In this document: positions 53,373-62,171 of the stretch, one piece after another | How positions within the stretch are numbered: position 1 is the stretch's first letter | Layout: each line of letters opens with the position of its first letter | NCBI GenBank assembly: GCA_965197555.1 | Contig: OZ240213.1 | Span: forward strand, 1,488,001 to 1,552,000 | DNA length: 64,000 nucleotides | Direction of reading: 5' to 3' | Source of the DNA: G965197555 sp965197555 | GTDB lineage: Bacteria; Chloroflexota; Dehalococcoidia; Lucifugimonadales; UBA3495 | Translations under genes and position numbers: made by a program | The notes under the pieces: generated by a model | Seen by the model: only the letters and a program-made list of their open reading frames with translations | Told to the model about the DNA's origin: nothing | Databases searched by the model: none

Positions 53373-55084
53373 ACCCTGACTGTCTCCTTGGTCAGGTTTT
53401 TGGTCATTTCGTTGACCCGGTCCACCAAGTCCCTTACCTTGAACGGCAGGCCGGTATACTGGGTTATAGCCTCAGCGCGTACCCCATGCGAGCGCAGAAT
53501 GTTCGCGAACTGCCCTTGAAAGTTCAGCTCTGGGACTATCACCAGCTCCTTTTGCTTGAGTTCCTCCAGAAGCTTGGGAGGTAGAGGGTTGAGATACATG
53601 GTGTAGTACCAGCCTACGGAAGTACCCTGCTCCCGGAGACGCTGGTAAGCCTCCAACACCGGGCCTTTAGAGCCGCCCCAAGGCATTAGCGCGATTGATT
53701 CCTCAGGAGCATCCCGCTCGTAATCGTCCTCTTCCAGCAGCTTTAGCTTGCTGAAGCGTCTTTCGGTCATTTGAATGTGGCGATCAGCCAGGTGGGTCGT
53801 GTCCCCCATATCGTCGTGCTCGCTGCCGTTGGCCACATAGGCTCCGGGATTGCCTGGAATAGGCATTGGCGACAGCTCGAACCCAGCGTACCGGTTGTAG
53901 CCGTTGCTGCCTTGATAGACCACCCGCTGGTCGACTTCAACCTTGGACAGGTCCGGCTTAGGTATGTTCTGCACTCGCTCGGCCAGGGACATCTCGCTTA
54001 TCAGAACCACGGGGCCTTGGTATCGCTCTGCCCAGTTAAAAGCCTTGATCGCGCCGTAGAAGCATTCCTCCACGGAGCCTACTGCGATCACTGGTAACCT
54101 AACGTCACCATGAGCTGGGAACATGCAGGACATCAGGTCCGACTGCTCGGTCTTGGTAGGCAGGCCGGTGGCCGGACCGCCTCGCTGCACGTTGGTGACC
54201 ACCACCGGGATCTCTGCAATCCAGGCAAGGCCCAGCCCCTCCCCCATCAGGGAGAACCCTGGGCCAGCGGTGCCGGTCATGGCCTTTTTGCCAGCAAAGC
54301 CCGCTCCCAGCAACGCTGTTATCGACTCAATCTCCGAGCTTGCCTGATAGGCGAACTTGCCAGGCCCCACCAGGTTTCGTTCCATGTAAAGAAGGATGGG
54401 CGTTGCTGGCGATATCGGGTAACCAACATAGAAGTCCACGTTGGCCGCCATGGCTCCAAGCGCGATGGCCTCGTTACCCTTCAACATTAGCTGGGGACCC
54501 TCCGGCCGCTGGGGTAGCTCTAGGTCTCCCAACGCGAGACCGCTTTCGGCTATGTGGTCGCGGCCGAGGGTTAGGGCCTGGATATTGGACCTGATGATTT
54601 CTTCGTCGCCGTCCCGGCCCCTGGTGAACCGCTTTGTCACGAACTCTTCCAAGAAACTCTCAGGCATGTTTACAAGGTGGGCCAAAGCACCGATGATCAC
54701 CATGTTGGCTGCCCGGGCGTTCCCTGTAGACCTGGCTAGCTCGTCGAAAGGCAAGCCGAAGCCCCTGGTGTCGCCTTCCAACTGAAATTCGTTGGAGTTG
54801 AATATGATTACCCCATCCCTGCGGACATCCGAACGATGGTTATCGTAAGCAGCCTCGTTGAAGGCCACCAACACATCCACATCGTCACCGGGGCTGAGTA
54901 TGGGGTCGACGGAGATGCGGGACTGGGTCCAAGTTGGGCCGCCCAGGATTTGGGAAGGGAAGGTAGCGAAAGTCAGCGCATGGTATCCGGCCTGGGTGGA
55001 GGTCTGAGCTAAGCCTTCAGCGGAAGTAACTACTCCTTGTCCGCCTTCGCCTGCGAATCGGACAATGAAGTCGCGCATCTGCAT
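53369..55084 (-). CDS. korA: 2-oxoacid:ferredoxin oxidoreductase, fused gamma-alpha subunit
   Basis: The 571-residue protein has a gamma domain (residues about 5-185; RFAGEGGQGVVTSAEGLAQT, ILGGPTWTQSRIS) fused to an alpha domain. The alpha part begins LMLKGNEAIALGAMAA and holds YPISPATPILLYM, SSEIESITALLGAGFAGKK and GLPTKTEQSDL. This is the layout of KorA/VorA-type enzymes. The distal domain includes LPPKLLEELKQKELVIVPE. GGGAGG lies 7 nt before ATG 55084. Together with sucCD it gives a ferredoxin-linked route around the 2-oxoglutarate step. Confidence 0.93.
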   Translation of the reverse strand: MQMRDFIVRFAGEGGQGVVTSAEGLAQTSTQAGYHALTFATFPSQILGGPTWTQSRISVDPILSPGDDVDVLVAFNEAAYDNHRSDVRRDGVIIFNSNEFQLEGDTRGFGLPFDELARSTGNARAANMVIIGALAHLVNMPESFLEEFVTKRFTRGRDGDEEIIRSNIQALTLGRDHIAESGLALGDLELPQRPEGPQLMLKGNEAIALGAMAANVDFYVGYPISPATPILLYMERNLVGPGKFAYQASSEIESITALLGAGFAGKKAMTGTAGPGFSLMGEGLGLAWIAEIPVVVTNVQRGGPATGLPTKTEQSDLMSCMFPAHGDVRLPVIAVGSVEECFYGAIKAFNWAERYQGPVVLISEMSLAERVQNIPKPDLSKVEVDQRVVYQGSNGYNRYAGFELSPMPIPGNPGAYVANGSEHDDMGDTTHLADRHIQMTERRFSKLKLLEEDDYERDAPEESIALMPWGGSKGPVLEAYQRLREQGTSVGWYYTMYLNPLPPKLLEELKQKELVIVPELNFQGQFANILRSHGVRAEAITQYTGLPFKVRDLVDRVNEMTKNLTKETVRV

Positions 55085-55459
55085 GGGTAGTCCTCCCGGA
55101 CAAGGTTCAGTGATGTTGGGAAAAAGAGCGATCTAACAGCGCGGAGGACGAGGTACAGTGACTCGGAAGCGAGAAGGGCCTGAAGATGATGGATAGACGC
55201 GGTAATCTTGGGGTCTTTGTCATAGCAACTACTGAGGTCGGTCCTCTCGGCCCAGCTGACCTTCGTTAGGCCACCCTCCTCATCTCGCTAAAGGAATCCA
55301 GGACCTGGTTACGCGAATAAGGTCTTCAGGTTTACTTGCCTATCATAGGTCAGTGTCTCGAATATATCACCGGACTTTTAACCTTGTCAATTGAAGTTGA
55401 ACGTCAACTAAAGCTCATTACGTTGTGGTCGAAAATCGGCGTATGCTAGAATTCGTGAG
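55085..55459. other. Intergenic region between divergent korA and dprA
   Basis: The 375-nt gap contains no gene. The korA side has mixed GC-rich sequence with no clear structure. The dprA side holds the promoter candidate described separately. TTGAAGTTGAACGTCAACT at 55391-55409 contains a GTTGA-ACG-TCAAC palindrome that could be an operator. Confidence 0.4.
55423..55452 (+). promoter_or_regulatory. Possible promoter for a leaderless dprA transcript
   Basis: TTGTGG and TAGAAT are separated by 18 nt. The -10-like box ends 7 nt before ATG 55460, so transcription would begin at or next to the start codon. No ribosome site precedes that ATG. Confidence 0.4.
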
Positions 55460-56569
55460 ATGGACGATCTGAAATTCTGGGCCGCTTTGAACCGGGTGCC
55501 TCAGTTGGGCACCGTCAGGTTCCGTGAACTTGAGACATATTTCGGCTCGCTCGAGTTAGCATGGAGAGCAGATTTTGGTGAGCTAAAGGCCTCCGGACTG
55601 GAAGAACGTCCCGCACGGGAGGTCTTAGCCGCCCAGTCCCGGGTATCTCCGGATGTCGAGATGGAGCGCTTGGACAAGGCCGGTGTGCGGCTAGACAACT
55701 GGCACGGCAGTGAATACCCTACTAGGTTAAAGGAGATACCTGACCCTCCCCCCGTCCTATATTACAAAGGTTCCTTGTTGCCGGAAGATGAAAGGGCGGT
55801 GGCAGTGGTTGGGACCCGCCGCCCGACATCCTACGGACGAGAGGCGGCTGCGGTAATTACTTCAGACCTGGCCAAGAACAGCATTACGATCGTCAGTGGG
55901 TTGGCTCGCGGCATTGATGGCATAGCTCACCGGGCTGCCCTGGATGCAGGTGGACGGACTATCGCGGTGGTGGCCAATGGCTTAGACATCGTCTACCCCA
56001 AAGAGCATGAGCAGTTATTCCAACAGTGCCAGGAACAAGGCGCGGTCATAAGCGAATATCCCCTGGGCCTCCGTCCGGACGCGCGCAACTTCCCCCGCCG
56101 GAACCGGTTGATCAGTGGTATTAGCCTGGGCACGGTGGTGGTTGAGGCCCCGGAGAGCAGTGGCGCCGTGTGGACCGTCCGCCATGCTCTAGACCAAGAT
56201 CGGGAAGTTTTTTGTGTTCCAGGGAGTATATTCTCCCCGGCCAGTAACTTCACCAACCGCATGATCAAGGAGGGTGCCAAGCTGGTTTCCAGCCATACCG
56301 ATGTGCTTGAGGAGCTGAACTTCACCGTTGTGGCACACCAGGTGGAGATGCCCTTGGCCCCTGTACTCGAAGACGACAATCAAATAACTTTACTCGGCCT
56401 CTTAGAGGAAGAACCCCTGCACATTGACGACATTCGAAGGAGTGCAAATCTTCCCATTGCCGCCGTCAGTAGCCTACTGTCCATGCTGGAGTTACAAGGC
56501 ATGGTCAAGCAAGTGGGCTGCATGCATTACGTGCGGTTGAGGGAAGCTGCTACAGTCTATGGTAACTAA
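55460..56569 (+). CDS. dprA: DNA-processing protein DprA
   Basis: The 369-residue protein has an N-terminal helical SAM/HhH-like part and the Rossmann domain VVGTRRPTSYGREAA, VSGLARGIDGIAHRAAL and VVANGLDIVYPKEH. It continues to FPRRNRLISGIS and the C-terminal winged helix (about 300-365). DprA loads RecA on incoming single-stranded DNA in transformation. The dprA-topA-xerC order is conserved in many bacteria. The gene overlaps topA by 11 nt. Confidence 0.95.
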   Translation: MDDLKFWAALNRVPQLGTVRFRELETYFGSLELAWRADFGELKASGLEERPAREVLAAQSRVSPDVEMERLDKAGVRLDNWHGSEYPTRLKEIPDPPPVLYYKGSLLPEDERAVAVVGTRRPTSYGREAAAVITSDLAKNSITIVSGLARGIDGIAHRAALDAGGRTIAVVANGLDIVYPKEHEQLFQQCQEQGAVISEYPLGLRPDARNFPRRNRLISGISLGTVVVEAPESSGAVWTVRHALDQDREVFCVPGSIFSPASNFTNRMIKEGAKLVSSHTDVLEELNFTVVAHQVEMPLAPVLEDDNQITLLGLLEEEPLHIDDIRRSANLPIAAVSSLLSMLELQGMVKQVGCMHYVRLREAATVYGN

Positions 56570-58817
56570 CCCGCGCCCTAAAAAAGAGACCAAGGGTCGA
56601 AGCAAACCCAAGACCCGGTCGACGAAAGCCAGCAAAGCCAAGTCCAATGCTGGAAAGGTGAACAGTTCCGCCGGAAAGCATCTGGTGATCGTCGAATCCC
56701 CGGCGAAAGCCCGTACGGTAGGCCAAATTCTGGGGAACCAGTACGTAGTTGCTGCTTCTCAGGGTCACGTGAGGGACCTACCCAAAAGCAAGATTGGGGT
56801 GGACGTCGAGCGAGATTTCCAGCCTTCCTACGTGGTGATGCAGGACAAGCGCAAGCTGGTCAACGAACTGAAAAAGGCTGGGGACCAAGCGGCGGACATC
56901 TACCTGGCCACTGACCCTGACCGAGAGGGAGAGGCTATCTCTTGGCACCTGCAAAACGCTGCAGGCTGGGATTGGCGGTCCGATCCTCCCAAGCGGGTTG
57001 TTTTTCACGAGATTACCAAGGAGGCAGTACAAGAGGCGTTCGAGAATCCCCGGGAAATCGACATGCAGCTAGTCAATGCCCAGCAGGCGCGCCGCGTTCT
57101 GGACCGGTTGGTGGGATATCAGATCAGCCCCCTGCTCTGGCGTCGGGTGCAGAGAGGTCTCTCGGCTGGCCGGGTCCAATCCGTGTCCTTGCGTATGGTG
57201 GTTGACCGGGAGCGACAGATCCAGGCCTTCGTGCCCGTAGAATCCTGGACTCTCGAAGCCCAACTGCGGAAGCAGCAAGGAACATCCCAAGAGATTGATC
57301 CGTTCACAGGCACCCTGCATTCTATCAAGGGACAGAAGGGGCGGGTGGCCATACCGAACGAGCAAGAAGCCAGGGCTTACGAGTCCGAGCTCGCCGGGGC
57401 TAGCTATCAAGTAGCCACTGTCAAGAAACGGGAAGTACGGCAGCGCCCGGCGGCCCCCTTCACTACCAGCACATTGCAGCAGGAGGCGGGGCGCAAGCTC
57501 AGGTTCACTGCTCAAAGGACGATGGTAGTCGCACAACAACTGTATGAGGGGATTTCCCTGGGACAGGATGGCTCGGTCGGCCTTATCACTTACATGCGGA
57601 CCGATTCGACCCAGGTTAACGCAGGTGCGATACAGGAAGCCCGTCAGTACATTGGCGGGCGGTACGGCAAAGAGTTTTTACCCGATAAGCCCAAGGTCTA
57701 CAGCAAGCGCTCCAAAGGCGCCCAGGAAGCCCACGAGGCCGTTCGCCCCACTTCAGTGCAACGTGATCCAGACGCTTTGAAGTCGCATCTCTCCCGCGAC
57801 CAATTGAATCTGTATAGCTTGATCTGGTCGCGCATGTTGGCCAGCCAGATGGCCGATGCCCGCTCCGACGCTACCACGGTGGACATAGACGCTTCTTGTT
57901 CAGGCACTTCCAACCAGTATGTTTTCAGAGCAACGGGTTCGGTGTTGAAATTCCCTGGATTCAGGGCGGTGTATCTGGAAGGCCGCGACGATAATGGGAC
58001 GGAAGACGGCCGTAAGGCGTTACCGGAGTTGGCCGACGGTGAACCGTTGGATTTCCTGGGACTTGAGGCGGTGCAGCATTTTACCGAGCCACCTCCCAGG
58101 TTCACTGAAGCTACATTGATCAAGGCCATGGAGGAAAAGGGGATCGGGCGCCCCAGCACCTACGCTCCCACCATAGCCACGCTGTTGGACCGCCAGTATG
58201 TGAACAAAGACCGCAACCGGCTCGTCCCCACGGTCCTTGGCATTACTGTGACCGACCTGCTTACCGAATATTTCAAGGATGTCATGGACCTGGAGTTCAC
58301 GGCTAAAATGGAGGGAGAGCTGGACGACGTTTCCAGAGGTGAACGGGAGTGGGTGCCAATGCTGGGCGAGTTCTACGACCCGTTCCAGAAGGCTCTGGAG
58401 GCAGCCCAGGAGTCCATGCCCAGGGTCAAAGTGCAGGAGGAGACCGACGAAGTTTGTGAGAATTGTGGCCGTCCCATGGTCATTAAGACCGGTCGATTCG
58501 GGCGTTTCCTAGCCTGTACCGGCTTCCCCGAATGCAGAACGGCCAAGCCAATATTGAACAAACTCGGTGTGCCCTGTCCCAAGTGCGGTGGCGACATTGT
58601 AGAGCGCCGCGCCCGAGGCAGAGGCCGATCCTTCTACGGGTGCTCCAAGTACCCCGACTGTGATTTCCTCGAAAACCGCAAACCCATAGCGACTCCTTGT
58701 CCCGAATGCGAAAGCTTGATGGTCCAGCAAGATAGGAATACCGCGGCTTGCACCAGCTGTGATTGGAAGGAGCCCATCGGGAGTGAATCGGAGGAACTGG
58801 CCACCGTCGCGAATTAG
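56559..58817 (+). CDS. topA: DNA topoisomerase I
   Basis: The 752-residue type IA topoisomerase has a Lys/Ser-rich N-terminal tail (residues 1-38), then Toprim with Glu46 in VIVESPAK and DPDREGE at 119-125. Catalytic Tyr345 is in GLITYMRTDST. Three C-terminal C4 zinc ribbons begin at CENCGRP, CPKCGGD and CPECESL. It relaxes negative supercoils. The basic tail before the Toprim domain is longer than in E. coli and may aid DNA binding. ATG 56559 lies inside the end of dprA. Confidence 0.97.
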   Translation: MVTNPRPKKETKGRSKPKTRSTKASKAKSNAGKVNSSAGKHLVIVESPAKARTVGQILGNQYVVAASQGHVRDLPKSKIGVDVERDFQPSYVVMQDKRKLVNELKKAGDQAADIYLATDPDREGEAISWHLQNAAGWDWRSDPPKRVVFHEITKEAVQEAFENPREIDMQLVNAQQARRVLDRLVGYQISPLLWRRVQRGLSAGRVQSVSLRMVVDRERQIQAFVPVESWTLEAQLRKQQGTSQEIDPFTGTLHSIKGQKGRVAIPNEQEARAYESELAGASYQVATVKKREVRQRPAAPFTTSTLQQEAGRKLRFTAQRTMVVAQQLYEGISLGQDGSVGLITYMRTDSTQVNAGAIQEARQYIGGRYGKEFLPDKPKVYSKRSKGAQEAHEAVRPTSVQRDPDALKSHLSRDQLNLYSLIWSRMLASQMADARSDATTVDIDASCSGTSNQYVFRATGSVLKFPGFRAVYLEGRDDNGTEDGRKALPELADGEPLDFLGLEAVQHFTEPPPRFTEATLIKAMEEKGIGRPSTYAPTIATLLDRQYVNKDRNRLVPTVLGITVTDLLTEYFKDVMDLEFTAKMEGELDDVSRGEREWVPMLGEFYDPFQKALEAAQESMPRVKVQEETDEVCENCGRPMVIKTGRFGRFLACTGFPECRTAKPILNKLGVPCPKCGGDIVERRARGRGRSFYGCSKYPDCDFLENRKPIATPCPECESLMVQQDRNTAACTSCDWKEPIGSESEELATVAN

Positions 58818-58826
58818 AGTCTGCCC

Positions 58827-59834
58827 ATGGTGCATGTTCTAGAAGACAGGGACTCGGATAGGCCTGAATCCTCAGCAGGCGTCGCTCAATTCGACGAATA
58901 CCTGAAGCAGTATCCGACTGTCTTGAGAGGTCAGAAAGGGCTTTCGGAGAATACTGTCCGCGTTTACCTGGCCGACCTGACGACATTCCGGAAGTACCTG
59001 GCAATGGAGGGTTTACGCCTAGGGGACATGGACCGCTCCATGCTCCGAGGTTACTTGGCTTGGTTAGCTACTTCAGCACGCAATGGTGTGGAAGGCTATG
59101 CTCGCGTAAGTATCTCCCGTAGGCTGACGGTGCTCCGGTCCTACTACCAGTTTTTGGTCCAACAAGGCCTCTTTCGGTCGAGCCCGGTCCCATCGGGTCG
59201 GAGCATGCGCATGAAGGTGCAGAAACCATTGCCCGGATTCGTGGGACAGAGGGAGGTGAAGCGGCTGCTGGAAGCGCCCCCTGAGGACACCCCGGTGGGG
59301 ATCAGGGATCGGGCCATTATGGAGGTGCTTTACGCCTGCGGAGTCCGTCTCGCCGAAATTCATGGCATGAATGTTCCGGACATCAATTTCCCCCAACGGG
59401 AAGTGCTGGTGCGAGGAAAAGGGTCTAAGGAACGCTGGGTACTGTTTGGACGACCAACGGATCTAGCCCTCCGTCGCTACCTGGAGGAAGTGCGTCCAAT
59501 ATTGGCCACCAAGCCCGAGACCGCGCTGTTTCTCAACCGTTACGGCCAGCGTCTCTCCCGGCGCAGTATCGAAAAGCTGGTCAGAGGCTACGCTGCCAGG
59601 GCCGGCACAAGAGACGGTGTCCACCCTCACACTCTCCGCCACAGCTTTGCCACCCACATGTTGGAAGGAGGCGCCGACCTGAGAGTGATTCAAGAGCTAC
59701 TGGGGCATTCCAGCCCTACCACCACCCAGATTTATACTCACGTCACCAAACAAGAAGCGCTTACGGCTTATCTTAATCACCACCCGCGGTCTGATGCGCC
59801 GGATGAGGCCGTGGCTGCTAGGGACCCAGCCTAG
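58827..59834 (+). CDS. Tyrosine recombinase XerC/XerD type
   Basis: The 335-residue recombinase has an N-terminal SAM-like core-binding domain (SENTVRVYLADLTTFRKYL) and the catalytic domain with Arg174 (GVRLAEIH) and a Lys in RGKGSKERW. HPHTLRHSFATHML contributes His268 and Arg271, and GHSS plus QIYTHV contribute His294 and Tyr303. It resolves chromosome dimers at dif. The location 9 nt after topA and next to dprA argues for a housekeeping Xer rather than a phage integrase. The gene could be xerC or the single xer of the species. The 30-residue N-terminal extension is slightly long. Confidence 0.92.
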   Translation: MVHVLEDRDSDRPESSAGVAQFDEYLKQYPTVLRGQKGLSENTVRVYLADLTTFRKYLAMEGLRLGDMDRSMLRGYLAWLATSARNGVEGYARVSISRRLTVLRSYYQFLVQQGLFRSSPVPSGRSMRMKVQKPLPGFVGQREVKRLLEAPPEDTPVGIRDRAIMEVLYACGVRLAEIHGMNVPDINFPQREVLVRGKGSKERWVLFGRPTDLALRRYLEEVRPILATKPETALFLNRYGQRLSRRSIEKLVRGYAARAGTRDGVHPHTLRHSFATHMLEGGADLRVIQELLGHSSPTTTQIYTHVTKQEALTAYLNHHPRSDAPDEAVAARDPA

Positions 59835-59856
59835 CTGCGCGGAGAATGCGACACCA

Positions 59857-60306
59857 ATGGCGAAGTTCCTAGTCTTAAACGGGCCCAACTTAAACATCCT
59901 AGGCCGCCGTATCCCAGAGGTATACGGGCGTAAGACCCTGGATGAAATCAACGGTGACATTAGCCACAGGGCGGAAACTCTGGGTGTCGAAGTCATTTTT
60001 TTCCAGTCCAACATCGAAGGAGAATTGATTGACTGCATCCAGGAGAACTGGGGCCGAATTCAAGGTATAGTCATTAATCCGGGGGCGCTGACCCATTACG
60101 GATATGCGCTCAAGGACGCATTGATCGATGCCGCAGTACCGATCATCGAAGTCCACTTGGGAAACCCCTATGCGCGGGAGGACTGGCGCCGGCATTCGGT
60201 AATCAGCGACATCGCTCGGGGACAAATCGCGGGATTCGGGTGGAGAAGCTATATTGCGGCCCTGGACATAATCGCTGGAATTGTCGAGGAAGAACGGGTG
60301 CAATGA
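59857..60306 (+). CDS. aroQ: 3-dehydroquinate dehydratase, type II
   Basis: The 149-residue enzyme starts at ATG 59857 with FLVLNGPNLNILGRRIPEVYG, the active-site Tyr loop. VIFFQSNIEGELIDCI, the INPGALTHYGYALKDAL catalytic region and the VEVHLGNPYARE-type motif VIEVHLGNPYAREDWR follow. It dehydrates 3-dehydroquinate in the shikimate pathway as a dodecamer. The longer upstream frame overlaps xerC and is rejected. Its stop overlaps the next gene start (ATGA). Confidence 0.96.
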   Translation: MAKFLVLNGPNLNILGRRIPEVYGRKTLDEINGDISHRAETLGVEVIFFQSNIEGELIDCIQENWGRIQGIVINPGALTHYGYALKDALIDAAVPIIEVHLGNPYAREDWRRHSVISDIARGQIAGFGWRSYIAALDIIAGIVEEERVQ

Positions 60307-61370
60307 ACTGCCGGATCCAGCATTTGGTTGGCCATCTCCGGGAACGGGAGTTGGACGCGATGCTGGTCTCGGCGGCCGAAAACCGGCGATACTACTCCGG
60401 GTTCACCGGCTCGGCGGGTTACTTACTAATATCCCCGGACCAAGCTCTGCTCGTCACCGATTCCCGCTATACCGAGCAGGCCAGCAATCAGGCGGCCGAT
60501 TTCCAGGTGGTCCAATCACGGACTGGCTGGGCCTGGCTGCTGGAATCACTGAAACAGTACGGAATAAGAAAAGTGGGCTTTGAGGGCCACCATGTGACGG
60601 TGGCTACCTACAACAGCTTGCTGGATGCACTCAAGCAAGACGGCGACCTTGGCCATGTGTCCTTAGTGGATGTATCCGGCATCGCGCAGGGCCAGCGGGC
60701 CGTCAAAGATTCGACAGAGTTGGCCGTGCTCCAAAAGGCGATAGACGCCTCCGATGCGGCTATGGGAGCAGTTTGTCCAAATATTCAGGAAGGCATGACG
60801 GAAAAGGAAGTCGCTTGGCGCATGGAAGTAGCGATGCGCGACCATGGGGCGGACACTATCAGCTTCGGTACCATAGTAGCCGCTGGACCAAACGGTGCCA
60901 TGCCCCATCATCGGCCTTCCGACCGGCCCATCCAAAAAGGGGAGCCCATAGTTATCGACATGGGCGCCAAAGTGGATGGCTATTGCTCCGACATCACAAG
61001 AACCGTGACGGTGGGCGAGCCTGACGAGACCTTTCGCAAGATCTATGACATTGTGCTGGGCGCCCAACTGACGGCCATTCACACCGTCAAAGCCGGGGTG
61101 ACCGGAGAGGACTGCGACAATCTGGCCCGCATTGTCATTACCGACGCTGGCTACGGGGAAAATTTCGGCCATAGCCTAGGCCATGGCGTAGGCCTCGCGG
61201 TTCACGAATATCCCCGGGTTAGCCCCAAGTCTAACGACCTTCTAAATGCAAATACCGTCTTTACAGTGGAGCCCGGTATCTACGTCCCTGGTTGGGGTGG
61301 AGTGCGGATCGAAGACATCGTGATACTGAACGAAGGCGGCGCAACCTCTTTGAGCAGGGCATCCAAGTGA
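60303..61370 (+). CDS. M24-family Xaa-Pro aminopeptidase
   Basis: The 355-residue protein has the creatinase-like N-terminal domain (LVSAAENRRYYSGFTGSAGY) and the pita-bread domain. Metal ligands are Asp in VIDMGAKVDG and CSDITRTV, His in FGHSLGHGVG, and two Glu in TVEPGIYVPG and VRIEDIVI. It removes an N-terminal residue next to proline. ATG 60303 overlaps the aroQ stop by 4 nt. The aroQ-pepP-efp order is common in Gram-positives and Chloroflexota. Confidence 0.94.
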   Translation: MNCRIQHLVGHLRERELDAMLVSAAENRRYYSGFTGSAGYLLISPDQALLVTDSRYTEQASNQAADFQVVQSRTGWAWLLESLKQYGIRKVGFEGHHVTVATYNSLLDALKQDGDLGHVSLVDVSGIAQGQRAVKDSTELAVLQKAIDASDAAMGAVCPNIQEGMTEKEVAWRMEVAMRDHGADTISFGTIVAAGPNGAMPHHRPSDRPIQKGEPIVIDMGAKVDGYCSDITRTVTVGEPDETFRKIYDIVLGAQLTAIHTVKAGVTGEDCDNLARIVITDAGYGENFGHSLGHGVGLAVHEYPRVSPKSNDLLNANTVFTVEPGIYVPGWGGVRIEDIVILNEGGATSLSRASK

Positions 61371-61583
61371 TACGCAAGCATCCGGGGAAGCTGTATACTG
61401 GTCTAAGGGTCGGGTTGAGAGCCTACTAGACCCCTGGATGTGCCGGTAGTTAATCCGACGGATGCCGCCCATGGGGCGGAACTTCTTGCAATCGTCCAAG
61501 TCCATCACAACGGCCACTCAACGTAGACCCTTGGCCGACCGCAGGGCGTATTCTGCTGCTGAACTCAATGCCTGGAGGGTACG

Positions 61584-62150
61584 ATGAGCATCAACTTCGG
61601 GGACCTCAGCCGGGGGCTGGTCATTGAACTGGAGAGTCAACCCTGGCAGGTCATGGACTACGAGCGGCACAAGATGCAGCAGCGGGCGCCGGTAACCCGA
61701 ATCAAGCTGAAAAATCTGCTTACCGGAGCAGTAGTGGAGCGCACCTTCCAGAGGTACGATACCGCCTTTTCTGTAGCGGACATGGACAACCGGGAAGCCC
61801 AATACCTGTACACCGATGGCGAGTTCTTTTACTTCTTGGACCAAGAGACCTTTGACCAATACGAACTCACGAGTCAGCTCCTGGGTGACACCCTGAACTA
61901 CCTCAAGGAGCAGATGGTGGTAGAGGTGGTGTTTTATAACGGGAATCCGATCAACATCAACCTTCCAACCCATGTCGAACTGGAGGTCGCCGAGACCCCA
62001 CCGGCGTTTAGAGGTGATACAGCCCAAGGAGGCACCAAACCGGCGACCTTGGAAACTGGGCTCCGAATCAACGTCCCTATGTTCATCACCCAAGGCACCA
62101 AGGTCCGGGTAGACACACGAAACGGGTCGTATACGGAACGGGTCAACTAA
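61584..62150 (+). CDS. efp: Translation elongation factor P
   Basis: The 188-residue protein has the three beta-barrel domains of EF-P. These include the KOW-like first domain with ERHKMQQRAPVTRIKLKNLL, the OB domain with YLYTDGEFFYFLDQETFDQY, and the C-terminal ETGLRINVPMFITQGTKVRVDT signature. EF-P relieves ribosome stalling at polyproline. The tip residue that carries the Lys or Arg modification in other bacteria aligns with Gln33 here, with Arg34 next to it. GGAGGG is 4 nt before ATG 61584. Confidence 0.96.
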   Translation: MSINFGDLSRGLVIELESQPWQVMDYERHKMQQRAPVTRIKLKNLLTGAVVERTFQRYDTAFSVADMDNREAQYLYTDGEFFYFLDQETFDQYELTSQLLGDTLNYLKEQMVVEVVFYNGNPININLPTHVELEVAETPPAFRGDTAQGGTKPATLETGLRINVPMFITQGTKVRVDTRNGSYTERVN

Positions 62151-62171
62151 TCGGGCGTGTGAGTTAATATC

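Noticed and set aside
55085..55459. T-box-like AGGGTGG on the minus strand upstream of korA
   Set aside because: Only AGGGTGG matches; the following ACCGCG part of the T-box and a specifier stem are absent, and korA is not a usual T-box target.
58827..59834. Tyrosine recombinase as the integrase of a mobile element
   Set aside because: It sits in the conserved dprA-topA-xer context, with no tRNA target site, no excisionase and no flanking direct repeats.
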